Below are positions 54,141-64,000 of a DNA stretch of 64,000 nucleotides, piece after piece (positions within the stretch are counted from its first letter, which is position 1; each line of letters opens with the position of its first letter). This DNA is from Mesostigma viride. Taxonomy: Eukaryota; Streptophyta; Mesostigmatophyceae; Mesostigmatales; Mesostigmataceae. The DNA lies in NCBI GenBank assembly GCA_009746045.1, contig RPFO01000997.1, forward strand, positions 1 through 64,000, written 5' to 3'. The notes below the pieces were generated by a model, which was given only the letters and a program-made list of their open reading frames with translations, was not told the DNA's origin and made no database searches. The position numbers were made by a program, and so were the translations under genes.

Positions 54141-55224
54141 CTAACTACCTACTAACAGGCGTTTCTTTACAGGTGCCCGTCCGCTGGGCTTCTTTACACC
54201 CCCCTCCCGCACATCTGCGCCAGCCTTCCCTTGAGGTTTTCGTTTGCCCTGCCCTGCGGCTTGGTCTCCCCCCTTCTCTTGGAGTCGTGGGGAAGATCTG
54301 GTCGCTGGGGAAGATCTGGTCGCCAGGTACCCCTTGTCCATCCACCACTCCAAATACGTTCCCTCAGGTGGCTTGAAACAGTTCCGCATCTCGTCTTGTT
54401 GTACCTTGAAAATTATGTTGGGCATCGTCCCCTGCTCCCCATTAATCCAGATTCCCTTTTCGTCACACCCTTCTGCCCAAAATTTAACGTACCACACGCC
54501 CGTTTTATCCACCTTTCGAACGACTCCATGCACCAGGAACGTGTCGACGTGGAAATCAGGCATGTGTGCCAGCTTCATTGGGTCTGCATTGAGTTTAGCC
54601 ACCGAATCAGCAGCCCACGTGGGCTTCCACAACGTATCAAGGCGCTGGGATTGGTTCTTCCGATACTGGCAAAATTCACCGCCGTGCTTGCACAATACCG
54701 AAACCGGACATCCAACAGGCGAGCGGGGCACGACCCGTTTCCCCCCCCCCCACCTTCCAGATTCTCCATCCACGTCTGCCAACTTGGTGGTGGCACTTTC
54801 TTGTCTAGTGGCTTGGGCTGGGTTGCGGTAACTGTGACACGTCTTTGTGGCGCTTCCTCCTCAGGTTCCGATTCTTCCGATTCTTCCGAATCTTCCTCAA
54901 ACCCTTTGGGTGGGCCGCCATGCGCGTCATCCTTTGGCGGCTCCTCTTCAGACTCGTCACCTGTGTGTGGGACAAGCAATGACGAGCGGCGCAATTAGTT
55001 ATCATTACAATCGCAAATCAAACTTGGGAATATGCAAACATCATAATTTAACCGACCATATTCACTCAGATTAACTTACCCTTTGACAGATGACTAGCCG
55101 TTGCTCTTGATCGAACGTGCCCGCCAGGCGAAAGGAGCTTTTTGCAGTAGTCGACGGCACGCCCCAACATCCCCCCCCCGACGCCCCCGAATTCCCCCTC
55201 GAGCCTCCCTCCCCTCCCCCCCCT

Positions 55225-55700
55225 CCTTCCCCCCTTCCCCCGATGCGCCGGTCGACCCGCCCCCCTCTCCGCCCTTCGACCCGCCCCCCTCTCCGCCCTT
55301 TGACCCGCCCCCCTCTCCACCCTTCTCTCCCCCCCCTCTCCGCCCTTGGACCCGCCCCCCTCTCCGCCCTTTGACCCGCCCCCCTCTCCACCCTTTGACC
55401 CGCCCCCCTCTCCGCCCTTCGACCCGCCCCCCTCTCCGCCCTTCGACCCCCTCCCCTCTCCGCCCTTCTCTCCGCCCCCCTCTCCATCCTTCGACCCCCT
55501 CCCCTCTCCGCCCTTCGACCCGCCCCCCTCTCCGTCCTTCGACCCCCCCCCTCTCCGCCCTTCGACCCCCCCCCTCTCCGCCCTTCGACCCGCCCCCCTC
55601 TCCGTCCTTCGACCCCCCCCCTCTCCGCCCTTCGACCCGCCCCCCTCTCCGCCCTTCGAACCCCCCCCTCTCCGTCCTTCGACCCGCCCCCCTTATCACC
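55225..55700. repeat. coding minisatellite of about 21 bp
   Basis: Plus strand reads CGACCCGCCCCCCTCTCCGC-type units about 22 times; on the coding (minus) strand this gives Arg-Gly-Glu-Ala repeats such as RRAERGAG. Unit lengths vary by single bases, so the frame alternates. Confidence 0.85.
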
Positions 55701-57218
55701 ACCCTCATTCCCGTCCCCCTCATCATCGCCGGCACCATCATCACCAACCTCCTCCCCATCATCACCCCCATGTGACCCGACATCCTCATCATCCCCCATT
55801 GAGACGTCTTCGGCCGCGGGGGTCTCCGAGGCGGCGCGCTTCCGGCGTTTCTTTTTGGTGCCAGCGCCTGCCGTCTCCAGCGGACGCTTCTGGGCTGCAC
55901 CCGCAATTTCCTTGCCCGAACGGCCGTTGGGATTGGAAATATCCTCCCCCTGTGGCCGCTTCCCAAGTACCTTCAGAAGGACCTTAAACCCATCCACCTG
56001 CTCCTTTGACCCAATGAAGATCACGGGTGGGTTGAAGAATCCCGTGAAATCGCCTAGGTACGACGACCAGTCGTCCTTCACACCATTGAAATCTCCACAA
56101 TCCTTCGCCGCCTTCCAGTCCCTTTTCTCCACCCACGAACCCGTTCGACCCTTCAACAATTCCTCATCATTCCACAGCTTCGCGTGGTGTTCCAAATTCA
56201 GCAGCCATATCCCATTCTTGATATCCGGCTTGTTCGTCAACCCCGTCCTCTTCGCAACAAATTCGAACCCCTCCATTGCATTAAGTACCACTTGAGCCAA
56301 CCGTGTCGGCCCATCGCTTTTCTCCCACGCGAAAGTCTTCATCATGAACTCACAGGTCGTATCCCCGTCAGACCCGTAAACTTTCTTAGAAATCCACGGG
56401 CCCTGCTGCTCGATTTCGGATGCCAGCTCCTCCGACCCAAACTTCCGCGGGGGTTCCCGCTTCTCCCCCACCTTTTTTTGGCGACCCGACTGGACGTCCT
56501 CTGCCTCGGCATGTTCGGCTTGGCCTTCCTCCGGCACAGCCCCCGTCACCACCACAGCCCCCGCCACAGGCTGTACGGGTTGGGGCACCACAGCCTGTTC
56601 GGTTGGGGGTTCGGGCGCAATCAGGACCCACCATTTCGTTTCCTCCTTGTGGGTCGTCCAAAAATCCGTCCTCTCCAGCAGTGCAAGTGGGAAGGTGGAA
56701 TCGTCCCTCCCCGTTGGCCTGATAACCGCCCTTAGTCTCTTGGCAGCTACAGCGACCGTATCGGCCACCCTCTGAAGGGCGCTGTCGGCTTCCGAAGGCT
56801 GCATCGGCAACCAGCCGAGGTCGCGTGGTTCGGGGTATTTCCCCAAATCGCGGTTGTAGATCATGAAAAGCTGGACCATCACCTCGCAGAAGATCTTGGC
56901 CATGTATGTCAGGTCATACAAGCACTGAGGAGGAACGTGTTTGGCCTTCACGGTTGCCATGATAGACGGCCAGAATCGAAAGCGGGCTAGACTCCTCCAC
57001 CCTTCCTGTTTGATCCCCCCCCCTTCCTCATCACCCTTCCCTCCCCGTCCAGCTTGTCCGCTGCCACGATGTCCAGAAACTCTGCAAGCTCCTTGGCCAG
57101 CTTGTCCTCAATCGGCATTCCACATCTACTGTCGTCGTTCGGAGCGACCGTTTCATCCTTCACAGCCGAGATGAAGTCGTAGACTTGGGTTTTCTCCGAT
57201 TCGGACAAACCACCCTCG

Positions 57219-57711
57219 GGCCGGGCCCACTTCAAATGTTCCGAAAAGTGTGACACTTTTGGTCGTTTTTTTTACTTTTTCGACGATCGTCACTCTGCAG
57301 AGTGATTCGTCGTGCGAAATCGTGCGAAATTGTGCGAAATTTGCTGAAATCGTGTGAAATTTGCTGAAATCGTGCGAATTTGTGCGAAATTTGCTGAAAT
57401 TGTGCGAAATTTCATGTGAAAAATGTCGACGGTAAAAAATTTTGATGTGCACAACGTGTGTGAATTCATGCGAAATTTTGTCAAACGTCACTCCCCAAAA
57501 CGACCCTTGGTTGAAATCCATGCGAAATTGTGCGAAATCATGCAAAATTGTGCGAAATCGTGCGAAATCGTGCGAAAATGTGTGAAAATTTTGCGAAAAT
57601 CACGCGAAAATCACGCGAACTCGTGCGAAATTTTATTTTTTTTTTGCGAAAAACGACCAAAAGTGTCACACACTTGGCTTGGACGGCGGAACATTTGAAG
57701 TGGGCCCGGCC
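57219..57711. mobile_element. 493-bp inverted-repeat element in an exon
   Basis: Ends GGCCGGGCCCACTTCAAATG and its inverse, flanked by CTCG at 57215-57218 and 57712-57715. Removing the element and one CTCG restores a continuous coding frame (minus strand ...RLNE then GGLSESEK), strong evidence for insertion into an exon. The interior is a degenerate repeat of GTGCGAAAT words. Confidence 0.75.
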
Positions 57712-58078
57712 CTCGTTCAATCGCCCTCCAACCCGCTCCTCACCACCCTCCTCCCCCTCCCCGTCCTTCCTTGCCTTCTCAGTGCTGCTTGAAACCCCAT
57801 GAATCAAATTCCATATTTCTTTCTGGTCCTGAAGGGGCACCTCCGGCTTATCCCAGGATTCCTCCATGTGCGTCTTGAAATAGTTGTGCACTTCCAGCAG
57901 CGCCGTCCCCCTCGACTTTTTGGAAACGGCCTCGTCTTCTGCATTCAGCCCCCCTCCGATCAGGGCAACCCTCCGATGCGCCTCTCTCCCCTGCATGCAT
58001 GAAATGTGAATCAGTGTTTGAGACAAAAAACGGTCATACAACACACGACCTGACATTTTGTCCTTACACTTTGGAAGA

Positions 58079-58566
58079 TCGGCCGTTCCCGAACAAAAAT
58101 CACACCCTAATTTCCAGTTTCCAACGGCCGTTGGCGCAAGAAAAATCACACCCTAATTTCCAGGTTCCAACGGCCGTTGGCGCAAGAAAAATCACACCCT
58201 AATTTCCAGGTTCCAACGGCCGTTGGCGCAAGAAAAATCACACCCTAATTTCCAGGCTCCAACGGCCGTTGGCGCAAGAAAAATGTCGACCGAATTTCCA
58301 GGTTCCAACGGCCGTTGGCGCAAGAAAAATATCAACCAAATTTCCAGGTTCCAACGGCCGTTGGCGCAGGAAAAATGACACCCTAATTTCCAGGTTCCAA
58401 CGGCCGTTGGCGCAAGAAAAATCACACCCTAATTTCCAGGTTCCAACGGCCGTTGGCGCAAGAAAAATCACACCCTAATTTCCAGGTTCCAACGGCCGTT
58501 GGCGCAAGAAAAATCACACCCTAATTTCCAGGTTCCAACGGCCGTTGGCGCAAGAAAAATAACATC
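58079..58566. repeat. 46-bp minisatellite with palindromic core, array 1
   Basis: About ten units. Each has the 14-bp perfect palindrome CCAACGGCCGTTGG, then GCGCAAGAAAAAT and CACACCCTAATTTCCAGG. Lies inside the intron 58607-57991. Confidence 0.95.
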
Positions 58567-59808
58567 TAGTGCCTAAAACGTTCCCACACCCGATCCGTTA
58601 TATTTACCTTTTGCGTCCGCATGTCCTTCATGGGCGGGATCAGTGCTTCCCCCTCCACCTCCCAGCCCTTGAGCACGTCCAGATTGGTGTACTTGAACTT
58701 CTCCGCGTCCCTCACCAACCCCCTCCACAAATCAAACGCCTCGTCGGTTGTCTCCACGAACTTGCCCTTTTGTTTACCCGCAATCTCGCCAGCTATCGCA
58801 GTACTCACTTGCTCGTCAGAGCCCTCGAAAATCACGGACTTCAACATCTGTGTGTAGTGGTTGCCGTCCAGCACGGCAAACTGCACAAACACGCAAGGCG
58901 TCTGGTCTCGAAATTTACCCTTAAGCCGGCATGGTCCGAAATGTTCAAGCTCCCCAGCGCGGATTTCGTCAGGTCAACTACTGCCTCACGCTCAGATTCA
59001 TTTGACCACTCGGACGGATCCAACTCCATGGTGATCAACTCGTCTGAGCAAGCGGCCGCCATGTCCTTCAGGGAGTCCGTCCGGAGAATGGACATGGCTT
59101 CCTCGGCCGTTGGCGAACGATAGTATCCGAACCTCTGCACGGCACGGTCACTGTCGTCCCCCGTCAGTATTTTAATGTGGTAAGGAACCTTTTCACTCCT
59201 CTGCACCCATAAATTGTAGAGACCTGGATCACGGTCTGCCAGCACCTGCCACGCAAACCGGAAGATCGGCACGGCACATTTCGCTTTTGTCAGACTTGTG
59301 CCGGCCCCCACGAACCACGGCGCGAGCCCCCTACAATTCCGCACCGTCACCGTCCGGTGCCGCATGAGTTCCGGGAGTTGGCACAAGTTCTCCGTGGGGG
59401 CCCGTACTTGAGTCGCAATCGCGGACCCCCCCACGATGTCGACATCGTCTGGAACTAGGCGTATCTTCTGCCGCAGATGAAACGCCGCCTGTATGGTGTC
59501 AGTTAGATTCTTGTCGTGCACTTGAGAGGACGGCGCTGGCTCCCAGGAGTCCAAAATGCTGGGCTTCGCATTTCCAGCACGTGTCGTCAGCAGCCCCTTC
59601 CTCTCAAAGGTCTTCACAATAACCGACCATAAGTCGGTGCCCGGTGCTCGTTGGCGCCAGTCCTCAAAAAATGTTGTGAGATGCCTTTCCGAACAGTTAT
59701 GTTCAATCTTGTAAGCCCACTTCCTCCGCTCTTCGTCCGTTCTCTGCCTTGACGGACGCCCCTGATCACATGCAAAAAACATACAGATAGCCGGAAGGTC
59801 AGTACTAT

Positions 59809-60655
59809 GTTCCAACGGCCGTTGGCGACAGAAAAATAACACCCTAATTTCCAGGTTCCAACGGCCGTGGGCGCATGAAAATCACACCCTAATTTACAGG
59901 TTCCAACGGCCGTTGGCGCATGAAAATCACACCCTAATTTCCAGGTTCCAACGGCCGTTGGCGACAGAAAAATAACACCCTAATTTCCAGGTTCCAACGG
60001 CCGTTGGCGCATGAAAATCACACCCTAATTTTAAGGTTCCGACGGCCGTTGGCGCATGAAAATCACACCCTAATTTACAGGTTCCAACGGCCGTTGGCGC
60101 ATGAAAATCACACCCTAATTTACAGGTTCCAACGGCCGTTGGCGCATGAAAATCACACCCTAATTTCCAGGTTCCAACGGCCGTTGGCGACAGAAAAATC
60201 ACACCCTAATTTCCAGGTTCCAACGGCCGTTGGCGCGAGAAAAATGACACCCTATTTTCCAGGTTCCAACGGCCGTTGGCGCGAGAAAAATCACACCCTA
60301 TTTTCCAGGTTCCAACGGCCGTTGGCGCATGAAAATCACACCCTAATTTCCAGTTTCCAACGGCCGTTGGCGCGAGAAAAATGACACCTTCATTTCCAGG
60401 TTCCAACGGCCGTTGGCGACAGAAAAATAACACCCTAATTTCCAGGTTCCAACGGCCGTTGGCGCATGAAAATCACACCCTAATTTAAGGTTCCGACGGC
60501 CGTTGGCGCATGAAAATCACACCCTAATTTACGGGTTCCAACGGCCGTTGGCGCATGAAAATCACACCCTAATTTCAAGGTTCCGACGGCCGTTGGGCAA
60601 AAAAAAAATAACACCCTAATTTCCAAATTGCAACGGCCGTTGGCGCAAGAAAATC
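59809..60655. repeat. 46-bp minisatellite with palindromic core, array 2
   Basis: About nineteen units of the same family, more varied (GCGCATGAAAAT, GCGACAGAAAAAT, GACGGCCG variants). Lies directly upstream (gene sense) of the exon starting at 59761, probably in an intron, and ends where the hexanucleotide array starts. Confidence 0.95.
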
Positions 60656-60660
60656 AAGCA

Positions 60661-63600
60661 AGAAAAGGACAAGGACAAGGACAAGGACAAGGACAAGGAC
60701 AAGGACAAGGACAAGGACAAGGACGAGGACAAGGACAAGGACAAGGACAAGGACAAGGACAAGGACAAGGACAAGGACAAGGACAAGGACAAGGACAAGG
60801 ACAAGGACAAGGACAAGGACAAGGACAAGGACAAGGACAAGGACAAGGACAAGGACAAGGACAAGGACAAGGACAAGGACAAGGACAAGGACAAGGACAA
60901 GGACAAGGACAAGGACAAGGACAAGGACAAGGACAAGGGCAAGGACAAGGACAAGGACAAGGACAAGGACAAGGACAAGGACAAGGACAAGGACAAGGAC
61001 AAGGACGAGGAAGGACGAGGACAAGGACAAGGACAAGGACAAGGACAAGGACAAGGACAAGGACAAGGACGAGGACGAGGACAAGGACAAGGACAAGGAC
61101 AAGGACAAGGACGAGGACGAGGACGAGGACAAGACAAGGACAAGGACAAGGACAAGGACAAGGACAAGGACAAGGACAAGGACAAGGACAAGGACAAGGA
61201 CAAGGACAAGGACAAGGACAAGGACAAGGACAAGGACAAGGACAAGGACAAGGACAAGGACAAGGACAAGGACAAGGACAAGGACAAGGACAAGGACAAG
61301 GACAAGGACAAGGACAAGGACAAGGACAAGGACAAGGACAAGGACAAGGACAAGGACAAGGACAAGGACAAGGACAAGGACAAGGACAAGGACAAGGACA
61401 AGGACAAGGACAAGGACAAGGACAAGGACAAGGACAAGGACAAGGACAAGGACAAGGACAAGGACAAGGACAAGGACAAGGACAAGGACAAGGACAAGGA
61501 CAAGGACAAGGACAAGGACAAGGACAAGGACAAGGACAAGGACAAGGACAAGGACAAGGACAAGGACAAGGACAGGACAGGACGAGGACAGGACAAGGAC
61601 AAGGACAAGGACAAGGACAAGGACAGGACGAGGACAAGGACAAGGACAAGGACAAGGACAAGGACAAGGACAAGGACAAGGACAAGGACAAGGACAAGGA
61701 CAAGGACAAGGACAAGGACAAGGACAAGGACGAGGACGAGGACAAGGACAAGGACAAGGACAAGGACAAGGACAAGGACAAGGACAGGACAAGGACAAGG
61801 ACAAGGACAAGGACAAGGACAAGGACAAGGACAAGGACAAGGACAAGGACAAGGACAAGGACAAGGACAAGGACAAGGACAAGGACAAGGACAAGGACAA
61901 GGACAAGGACAAGGACAAGGACAAGGACAAGGACAAGGACAAGGACAAGGACAAGGACAAGGACAAGGACAAGGACAAGGACAAGGACAAGGACAAGGAC
62001 AAGGACAAGGACAAGGACAAGGACAAGGACAAGGACAAGGACAAGTGCTGGCACAAGGACAAGGACAAGGACAAGGACAAGGACAAGGACAAGGACAAGG
62101 ACAAGGACAAGGACAAGGACAAGGACAAGGACAAGGACAAGGACAAGGACAAGGACAAGGACAAGGACAAGGACAAGGACAAGGACAAGGACAAGGACAA
62201 GGACAAGGACAAGGACAAGGACAAGGCTGGCACAAGGACAAGGACAAGGACAAGGACAAGACAAGGACAAGGACAAGGACAAGGACAAGGACAAGGACAA
62301 GGACAAGGACAAGGACAAGGACAAGGACAAGGACAAGGACAAGGACAAGGACAAGGACAAGGACAAGGACAAGGACAAGGACAAGGACAAGGACAAGGAC
62401 AAGGACAAGGACAAGGACAAGGACAAGGACAAGGACAAGGACAAGGACAAGGACAAGGACAAGGACAAGGACAAGGACAAGGACAAGGACAAGGACAAGG
62501 ACAAGGACAAGGACAAGGACAAGGACAAGGACAAGGACAAGGACAAGGACAAGGACAAGGACAAGGACAAGGACAAGGACAAGGCAACGACAAGGACAAG
62601 GACAAGGACAAGGACAAGGACAAGGACAAGGACAAGGACAAGGACAAGGACAAGGACAAGGACAAGGACAAGGCTGGACAAGGACAAGGACAAGGACAAG
62701 GACAAGGACAAGGACAAGGACAAGGACAAGGACAAGGACAAGGACAAGGACAAGGACAAGGACAAGGACAAGGACAAGGACAAGGACAAGGACAAGGACA
62801 AGGACAAGGACAAGGACAAGGACAAGGACAAGGACAAGGACAAGGACAAGGACAAGGACAAGGACAAGGACAAGGACAAGGACAAGGACAAGGACAAGGA
62901 CAAGGACAAGGACAAGGACAAGGACAAGGACAAGGACAAGGACAAGGACAAGGACAAGGACAAGGACAAGGACAAGGACAAGGACAACGACAAGGACAAG
63001 GACAAGGACAAGGACAAGGACAAGGACAAGGACAAGGACAAGGACAAGGACAAGGACAGGACAGGACAAGGACAAGGACAAGGACAAGGACAAGGACAAG
63101 GACAAGGACAAGGACAAGGACAAGGACAAGGACAAGGACAAGGACAAGGACAAGGACAAGGACGAGGACAAGGACAAGGACAAGGACAAGGACAAGGACA
63201 AGGACAAGGACAAGGACAAGGACAAGGACAAGGACAAGGACAAGGACAAGGACAAGGACAAGGACAAGGACAAGGACAAGGACAAGGACAAGGACAAGGA
63301 CGAGGACAGGACAAGGACAAGGACAAGGACAAGGACAAGGACAAGGACAAGGACAAGTGCTGGCACAAGGACAAGGACAAGGACAAGGACAAGGACAAGG
63401 ACAAGGACAAGGACAAGGACAAGGACAAGGACAAGGACAAGGACAAGGACAAGGACAAGGACGAGGACAAGGACAAGGACAAGGACAAGGACAAGGACAA
63501 GGACAAGGACAAGGACAAGGACAAGGACAAGGACAAGGACAAGGACAAGGACAAGGACAAGGACAAGGACAAGGACAAGGACAAGGACAAGGACAAGGAC

Positions 63601-64000
63601 AAGGACAAGGACAAGGACAAGGACAAGGACAAGGACAGGACAAGGACAAGGACAAGGACAAGGACAAGGACAAGGACAAGGACAGGACAGGACAAGGACA
63701 AGGACAAGGACAAGGACAAGGACAAGGACAAGGACAAGGACAAGGACAAGGACAAGGACAAGGACAAGGACAAGGACAAGGACAAGGACAAGGACAAGGA
63801 CAAGGACAAGGACAAGGACAAGGACAAGGACAAGGACAAGGACAAGGACAAGGACAAGGACAAGGACAAGGACAAGGACAAGGACAAGGACAAGGACAAG
63901 GACAAGGACAAGGACAAGGACAAGGACAAGGACAAGGACAAGGCTGGCACAAGGACAAGGACAAGGACAAGGACAAGGACAAGGACAAGGACAAGGACAA
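60661..64000. repeat. AAGGAC hexanucleotide array, at least 3.3 kb
   Basis: AAGGAC units run to the window end, with GAGGAC variants, single-unit contractions (GGACAGGAC) and rare GCTGG interruptions near 62046, 62226, 62672, 63358 and 63943. The long Ser-Leu, Leu-Val and Cys-Pro open frames are artefacts. Confidence 0.98.

Larger units (their letters stand above)
54141..59761 (-). pseudogene. unrecognised multi-exon gene, frame-broken
   Basis: Parts in order: exon 59761-58608 (acceptor GATCAG; donor GTAAAT), intron with minisatellite, exon 57990-55080 (acceptor CATGCAG; donor GTAAGT; interrupted by a 493-bp element at 57219-57711), intron 55079-54961 and last exon 54960-54141 (acceptor CACACAG). 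The junction after 58608 is in phase. Motifs: QFAVLDGNHYTQM (DGNH loop as in ParB-like folds), WISKKVY, GFFNPPVIFIG, a nuclear-signal-like KKKRRKR, an Arg/Gly/Glu repeat tail, then acidic DSEESEESEPEEE. Frame changes occur near 58950, at a G run near 57020 and at a G run near 54743. I do not recognise the family. The 5' end may lie beyond the hexanucleotide array. Confidence 0.5.

Noticed and set aside
58079-60655. CRISPR-like array (regular repeats of constant spacing)
   Set aside because: There are no unique spacers; the whole 46-bp unit repeats, and the context is eukaryotic introns.
58079-60655. Telomere-type CCCTAA words in the minisatellite
   Set aside because: CACCCTAATTT occurs once per 46-bp unit and not as tandem CCCTAA, so it is not a telomeric tract.
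60575-64000. Very long open frames (up to 1141 codons) of Ser-Leu, Leu-Val or Cys-Pro repeats
   Set aside because: They arise because the AAGGAC repeat has no stop codon in any frame of one strand; there is no non-repeat protein sequence.

Overview
This window is eukaryotic nuclear DNA and most likely comes from a green alga or another member of the plant lineage. Three things point there: GT-AG introns with frames that rejoin exactly, LTR and non-LTR retrotransposons with many inverted-repeat DNA elements, and one gene (47.7-50.3 kb, minus strand) with a WRC zinc-binding domain, a fold known mainly from plant growth-regulating factors. The species cannot be fixed from sequence alone. There is no sign of bacterial operons, rRNA or a complete tRNA.

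Layout. 1-7407: Ty1/copia-like retrotransposon A on the minus strand; its 3' LTR is cut by the window start. 7408-8390: a tandem repeat of about 460 bp. 8.4-14.5 kb: remains of LINEs, including an APE-type LINE with ORF1 and ORF2 (9.4-14.5 kb). 15110-24402: a 9.3 kb segment bounded by 51-bp inverted termini and inverted arrays of a roughly 10-bp repeat (foldback architecture). It holds G-rich microsatellites, long palindromes, a small TA-flanked element and a spliced gene. 24.6-45.5 kb: a nest of TEs. Copia-like element B (27037-33491) sits inside a LINE ORF1, with a 5-bp target duplication. Around it lie further ORF1-only fragments, two LINE RT fragments, a TAA-flanked element (38108-39829) and a TTAA-flanked element (42948-45541). 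45.5-54 kb: the gene island with the WRC gene. 54.1-59.8 kb: a second, unrecognised multi-exon minus-strand gene. It is interrupted by a 493-bp inverted-repeat element, broken by apparent frameshifts, and has a palindromic minisatellite in its introns. 60.66-64.0 kb: an AAGGAC hexanucleotide array running off the window.

The most unusual signal is in the two copia-like elements. Both place a retropepsin-like domain after integrase and before reverse transcriptase, whereas Ty1/copia elements carry protease before integrase. Both have HGDD instead of the usual YVDD box in RT and LTRs ending AGTT...AACT rather than TG...CA, and both keep Gag in a separate reading frame. They appear to express Pol differently: A has a single in-frame UGA between gag and pol, while B needs a -1 shift at a GAAAAAC heptamer directly before the gag stop. 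The second strong candidate is the 9.3 kb foldback-like element with its spliced cargo gene.
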